Assembly: GCA_004562975.1 (NCBI GenBank)
Contig: SFQP01000041.1
Span: 1-8,599 of the forward strand
Source of the DNA: a bacterium
GTDB lineage: Bacteria > Bacteroidota > Bacteroidia > Bacteroidales > Bacteroidaceae
Direction of reading: 5' to 3'
Length of the DNA: 8,599 bases
The notes beneath the pieces are model-generated. The model saw only the letters and a program-made list of their open reading frames with translations. It searched no databases and had not been told where the DNA came from. How positions within the stretch are numbered: position 1 is the first letter of the stretch; each line of letters begins with the position of its first letter. Position numbers and translations under genes: made by a program. Below, piece by piece: positions 6,716-8,599 of this stretch.

Positions 6716-6780
6716 ACATACCACAAGTCCCGGACGGTTCGTTACCAAACGGTATGAACAGTCCGGGACTTGTGGTATGT
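6716..6780. terminator. Perfect 20-bp inverted repeat between convergent dapA and pyrF
   Basis: The arms 6716-6735 and 6761-6780 are exact reverse complements, starting ACATACCACA and ending TGTGGTATGT. The 25-nt loop pairs further: GTTC (6737-6740) with GAAC (6756-6759), and TACC (6743-6746) with GGTA (6751-6754), leaving an AAAC loop. Its position between tail-to-tail genes suggests a bidirectional transcription stop or RNase III-type processing site. It has no T-run, and the arms are longer than usual for a terminator, so a small repeat element is an alternative. Confidence 0.7.
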
Positions 6781-6787
6781 CAGCAGT

Positions 6788-6840
6788 TTGGGGCAAATCC
6801 CCGAGGGGGCAAGCTGCCCCAAGCTGCCTCAAGCCGCGTC
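6788..6840. repeat. Second hairpin and 10-bp tandem repeats before the pyrF stop
   Basis: TTGGGGCA (6788-6795) is inverted at 6815-6822. GGGGCA (6806-6811) can instead pair with TGCCCC (6815-6820) around a 3-nt loop. Three related decamers follow each other: AAGCTGCCCC (6811-6820), AAGCTGCCTC (6821-6830) and AAGCCGCGTC (6831-6840). On the minus strand this lies directly downstream of pyrF and probably forms its 3' end. Confidence 0.5.
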
Positions 6841-6845
6841 AGTCA

Positions 6846-7673
6846 TCAGATGCCCTTCTTCTCCAGCTCTGCTGCCATTTGTTGTTGCAGCTCCTGAGCC
6901 TTCCGGGCTGCCACGGCGGCAAAGTTCTCCGTAGTGTCCGCATAGATGATGCCTCTTGACGAGTTCACCAGCAGTCCGCAGCATTCCGTCATGCCGTAGC
7001 GGCACACCTCCTCCAGCGATCCGCCCTGCGCCCCTACGCCCGGCACCAGCAAGAAGTGGTTCGGCACAATTTCGCGGATGCGTTCAAACATCCTCCCCTG
7101 CGTTGCCCCCACCACATACATCATCTGTCCGTCGTCCGCCCATTCGCCCGAGCGTCGCAGCACCCGTTCAAAGAGCGGCATCCCCTCAGCGTCCGTTGTC
7201 AGCTGGAAGTCATGCGACCCCGGGTTGCTTGTCAGTGCCAGCAGGATCACCCACTTTCCCTCATATTGCAGGAACGGCTTCACGCTGTCCTCGCCCATAT
7301 AAGGAGCCACTGTGAGCGAGTCGATGTCCAGTTCCTCGAAGAATGTGCGTGCATACATCGCCGACGTGTTGCCTATGTCGCCGCGTTTAGCATCCGCAAT
7401 GATGAAATGTTCGGGGTAGTGCTGTTTGATGTATCGCACCGTTTTCTCGAAAGCCTCCCAGCCCTTCAGTCCCGCGCTCTCGTAGAAAGCCAGGTTAGGC
7501 TTGTAGGCCACGCAGTACGGTGCCGTAGCATCGATAATGGCCTTGTTGAAGGCAAATACCGGGTCTTCCTCTTTCAGCAGGTGCTGCGGTATTTTCCGCA
7601 GGTCAGTGTCCAGCCCCACGCAGAGGAACGACCTCTTCGTCCGGATTTGGTGGAAAAGTTGTTGTTTGTCCAT
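6846..7673 (-). CDS. pyrF: Orotidine 5'-phosphate decarboxylase (type 2)
   Basis: This 275-aa cytosolic enzyme converts OMP to UMP, the last step of de novo pyrimidine synthesis. [10 protein letters not shown] (16-25) begins the barrel. [11 protein letters not shown] (93-103) holds the catalytic Asp94-Lys96-Asp99 cluster. PGVGAQGG (211-218) and NSSRGI (237-242) form the phosphate-binding part. The length and the [11 protein letters not shown] form match the longer type 2 subfamily, not the ~230-aa E. coli type. Two in-frame ATGs lie close together, at 7679 and 7673. The second is chosen because [10 protein letters not shown] resembles relatives' N-termini, but the first would add only two residues. 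The gene stands alone on the minus strand, converges on dapA and has a strong promoter about 30 bp upstream inside a repeat. Confidence 0.96.
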   Translation of the reverse strand: MDKQQLFHQIRTKRSFLCVGLDTDLRKIPQHLLKEEDPVFAFNKAIIDATAPYCVAYKPNLAFYESAGLKGWEAFEKTVRYIKQHYPEHFIIADAKRGDIGNTSAMYARTFFEELDIDSLTVAPYMGEDSVKPFLQYEGKWVILLALTSNPGSHDFQLTTDAEGMPLFERVLRRSGEWADDGQMMYVVGATQGRMFERIREIVPNHFLLVPGVGAQGGSLEEVCRYGMTECCGLLVNSSRGIIYADTTENFAAVAARKAQELQQQMAAELEKKGI

Positions 7674-7709
7674 GATCATTGGGATTTATAGTTTCTTGTT
7701 TCAGTGGTG

Positions 7710-7740
7710 CAAAAATAGTGCAAGGCGAGAGAAGAGCAAA
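7710..7740 (-). promoter_or_regulatory. Full-consensus pyrF promoter inside a repeat
   Basis: On the minus strand TTTG (7740-7737) is followed after 19 nt by TATTTTTG (7717-7710). This is a perfect match to the Bacteroides TTTG-N19-21-TAnnTTTG consensus and the best promoter in the window. Initiation near 7703 leaves about 25-30 nt before pyrF. It overlaps the first 71-bp repeat. Confidence 0.65.
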
Positions 7741-7781
7741 AAGGAAAGCCAAAGGTTTTCCTTTTTCTCTTCCGAGCCGCC
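7711..7781. repeat. 71-bp direct repeat, copy 1 (pyrF-proximal)
   Basis: This copy matches 7795-7865 at 66 of 71 positions. It contains an imperfect hairpin: GAAGAG (7731-7736) plus the following A/G-rich run pairs with the run ending CTCTTC (7767-7772), with an AAA loop at about 7751-7753. The promoter for pyrF spans its left half. Such promoter-bearing hairpin repeats may be dispersed in the genome. Confidence 0.85.
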
Positions 7782-7794
7782 GCCTGTTTTATGG

Positions 7795-7865
7795 AAAAAT
7801 AGTGCAAGGCGAGAGAAGAGCAAAAAGTAAAGCCTTCGGTTTTCCTTTTTCTCTTCCGGGCCGCC
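7795..7865. repeat. 71-bp direct repeat, copy 2 (distal)
   Basis: This is the same unit as copy 1, starting 84 bp further right. Of the five differences, three replace the hairpin loop (AAA to TTC), one makes a stem mismatch and one lies after the stem. Its promoter-like core reads TATTTTTC (7801-7794, minus strand), because the base after the repeat edge is C and not G, so its -7 box is imperfect. Confidence 0.85.
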
Positions 7866-7983
7866 AATATTTGACGCTCATGTTGCCTTTTGTTACCCCT
7901 GTTGAGTGTGCATAAAATCCGCCATTCACATTAACATATTTAACCTTTGCACACAAAATCCGTGCCAATAATTTTCACGGAAC

Positions 7984-8157
7984 CAGGCTTGTCTTTTTTC
8001 AAAGCAGGCTTCGGCGTGACGAATCGCCGAGCTGATTTTACGGCACTGGGTGTGAAATTTTTTACACTGGGCTTAGAATTTTCTGGACTGGGCTTAGAAA
8101 ATGCAAGGCCTACTCCCGTAACACCGAAAGCAGGGCTAAAAAACAGGAAGCAGGCTT
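7984..8157. repeat. Degenerate 21-bp periodic array
   Basis: A CAGGCTT/TGGGCTT core recurs in 21-bp register: 7984 (CAGGCTT), 8005 (CAGGCTT), 8047 (TGGGTGT), 8068 (TGGGCTT), 8089 (TGGGCTT), 8131 (CAGGGCT) and 8151 (CAGGCTT, one base early). Units at 8026 and 8110 are poorly preserved. Because 21 is a multiple of three, both strands stay open. Plus reads seven-residue units with a Gly-Leu core, minus reads units with Lys-Pro. Neither strand offers a convincing start, so it is listed as a repeat and not as a gene. Small hairpins lie inside (TCGGCG 8011-8016 with CGCCGA 8025-8030; TCCGTG 7959-7964 with CACGGA 7976-7981 just before). Confidence 0.6.
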
Positions 8158-8179
8158 GGAAAATAGCCTGCTTCCTTTT
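8145..8179 (+). terminator. Rho-independent terminator
   Basis: GGAAGCAGGC (8146-8155) and GCCTGCTTCC (8166-8175) form a perfect 10-bp stem with a 10-nt loop, followed by TTTT (8176-8179). A-rich sequence before it makes it possibly active in both directions. It closes the 21-bp array, suggesting a rightward transcript from about 7955, perhaps from the AACCTTTG at 7942-7949. Confidence 0.65.
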
Positions 8180-8197
8180 GCTAAGGCAAATATAGGC

Positions 8198-8371
8198 ATT
8201 GCTATGCAAAACTCCAAATCGCGGTTTCCCGTATTAACATTTCAAATTTTGCTCCGAGAGCGGGCTATACTTGTCCGCTGATATACTTTCAAGATAGAAG
8301 TGCAATTTTAGCGTCCCCTCCCTCGCTTTCGGAGCGTAGCGGAGAAGGCGAGGGAGGGGACGCATAGCAAT
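8198..8371. repeat. 10-bp inverted pair enclosing a very stable hairpin
   Basis: ATTGCTATGC (8198-8207) is the exact inverse of GCATAGCAAT (8362-8371). Inside, 8311-8326 (GCGTCCCCTCCCTCGC) is perfectly complementary to 8348-8363. That 16-bp GC-rich stem extends through TTTC/GAAG pairs to about 20 bp around a 13-nt loop. A second small stem pairs AGCGG (8259-8263) with CCGCT (8275-8279). No ORF of note is present. The layout recalls a small non-coding mobile element or a transcription block ahead of the transposase, but no target duplication was confirmed. Confidence 0.45.
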
Positions 8372-8389
8372 AGAGTTTACAGGTAATAC

Positions 8390-8424
8390 AAAAAAAAGAA
8401 AAAAGGGGAAGCCACTGCCTCCCC
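8390..8424 (-). terminator. Leftward rho-independent terminator
   Basis: On the minus strand TCCCC and GGGGA (8405-8409 with 8420-8424) form a stem, extended past one mismatch by two further pairs, followed by a 15-nt T-tract with one interruption (8404-8390). It would stop transcripts coming from the transposase side. Confidence 0.55.
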
Positions 8425-8434
8425 AAGGATTAGT

Positions 8435-8442
8435 TAACTTTG
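8435..8442 (+). promoter_or_regulatory. -7 box directly before the transposase start
   Basis: TAACTTTG matches TAnnTTTG exactly and ends 8 bp before the ATG at 8451. Initiation would fall at or within a few bases of the start codon, so the message would be almost leaderless. No -33 TTTG is seen. Confidence 0.4.
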
Positions 8443-8450
8443 TATTGTCA

Positions 8451-8599
8451 ATGTACAAACATCTAACCCGTGAGCAAAGATACGCAATCTATCTGGGAAT
8501 ACAAAAGCATGAAACGAACAAGGCCATTGCTCAGGCCATCAATGTATCGGAATCGACAGTCTGCCGCGAACTTAAGCGCCATGCCACCAAAAATGGCAA
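8451..8599 (+). CDS. IS30-family transposase, N-terminal fragment (cut by window end)
   Basis: Forty-nine codons are visible before the window ends. MYKHLTREQRYAIYLGIQKH followed by a helix-turn-helix (NKAIAQAINVSESTVCRELKRH, residues 23-44) is the standard opening of IS30-family transposases, whose N-terminal helix-turn-helix binds the element's terminal repeats. The DDE catalytic domain is beyond the window. Whether the gene is intact cannot be judged. The left end of the insertion sequence lies somewhere in 8180-8450 and was not pinned down. A helix-turn-helix regulator is a less likely alternative. Confidence 0.75.
   Translation, partial: MYKHLTREQRYAIYLGIQKHETNKAIAQAINVSESTVCRELKRHATKNG

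Noticed and set aside
7679..7915. Small frames over the 71-bp repeats (Lys/Arg-rich repeated peptide)
   Set aside because: The periodic peptide only mirrors the duplicated promoter-bearing DNA, and there is no plausible start context.
7984..8157. CRISPR-like array
   Set aside because: The units are contiguous and degenerate with a 21-bp period, without conserved repeats separated by unique spacers, and no cas gene is present.
7947..8195. 82-codon plus-strand frame over the 21-bp array
   Set aside because: It begins only with TTG inside a promoter-like box, its last codons form a terminator, and its heptad pattern follows from the 21-bp DNA period.
7940..8209. 89-codon minus-strand frame over the same array, with Lys-Pro heptads
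   Set aside because: A strong hairpin would sit in its first codons, and the opposite strand is equally open. It was left as a repeat, although coding is not fully excluded.

Overview
This window looks like chromosomal DNA from a Bacteroidales gut bacterium, most likely Bacteroides or a close relative. Three things point there. The proteins have Bacteroidetes character: a DUF4348-like lipoprotein and a PheS carrying a four-cysteine cluster. Several intergenic regions carry TAnnTTTG boxes, the -7 element of the Bacteroides primary sigma factor, instead of a TATAAT box. Shine-Dalgarno sequences are absent or weak before most starts. All of this is read from the sequence; no database search was run.

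Layout, left to right. Positions 1-358 hold no protein gene. The first ~120 bases fold into a rod-shaped RNA that resembles the core of small bacterial SRP RNA, but with an enlarged tip. A three-copy 11-bp repeat follows. Positions 359-3019 are a leftward three-gene cluster: DUF4348-like lipoprotein, then murB (peptidoglycan precursor synthesis), then a PhnP-like metallo-beta-lactamase-fold hydrolase. Gaps are 38 and 13 bp, so it is probably one operon, read from a promoter near 3100. A divergent promoter near 3150 serves pheS (3386-4408) through a leader of about 220 bases with hairpins and a 25-codon mini-ORF. A large hairpin made of ATGAGGTT repeats separates pheS from a YbdG-type mechanosensitive channel (4505-5701). 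dapA (lysine/diaminopimelate pathway) follows at 5757-6656 with its own -7 box. It converges on pyrF (pyrimidine synthesis, leftward, 6846-7673), and the gap between them is filled with strong inverted repeats, including a perfect 20-bp stem.

Positions 7680-8450 are about 770 bases without a convincing gene, but rich in structure. There are two 71-bp direct repeats, one of which carries a full-consensus pyrF promoter. Next come a degenerate 21-bp periodic array, a rho-independent terminator, a very stable 16-bp stem hairpin and a leftward terminator. The window ends inside the N-terminus of an IS30-family transposase (from 8451), so this gap is probably a zone of repeats and insertions.

The genes are mostly housekeeping: cell wall (murB, and dapA through diaminopimelate), translation (pheS), nucleotides (pyrF) and osmotic protection (channel). 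I see no defence island, secondary-metabolite cluster or clearly new multi-gene system. The unusual material is in the non-coding DNA.
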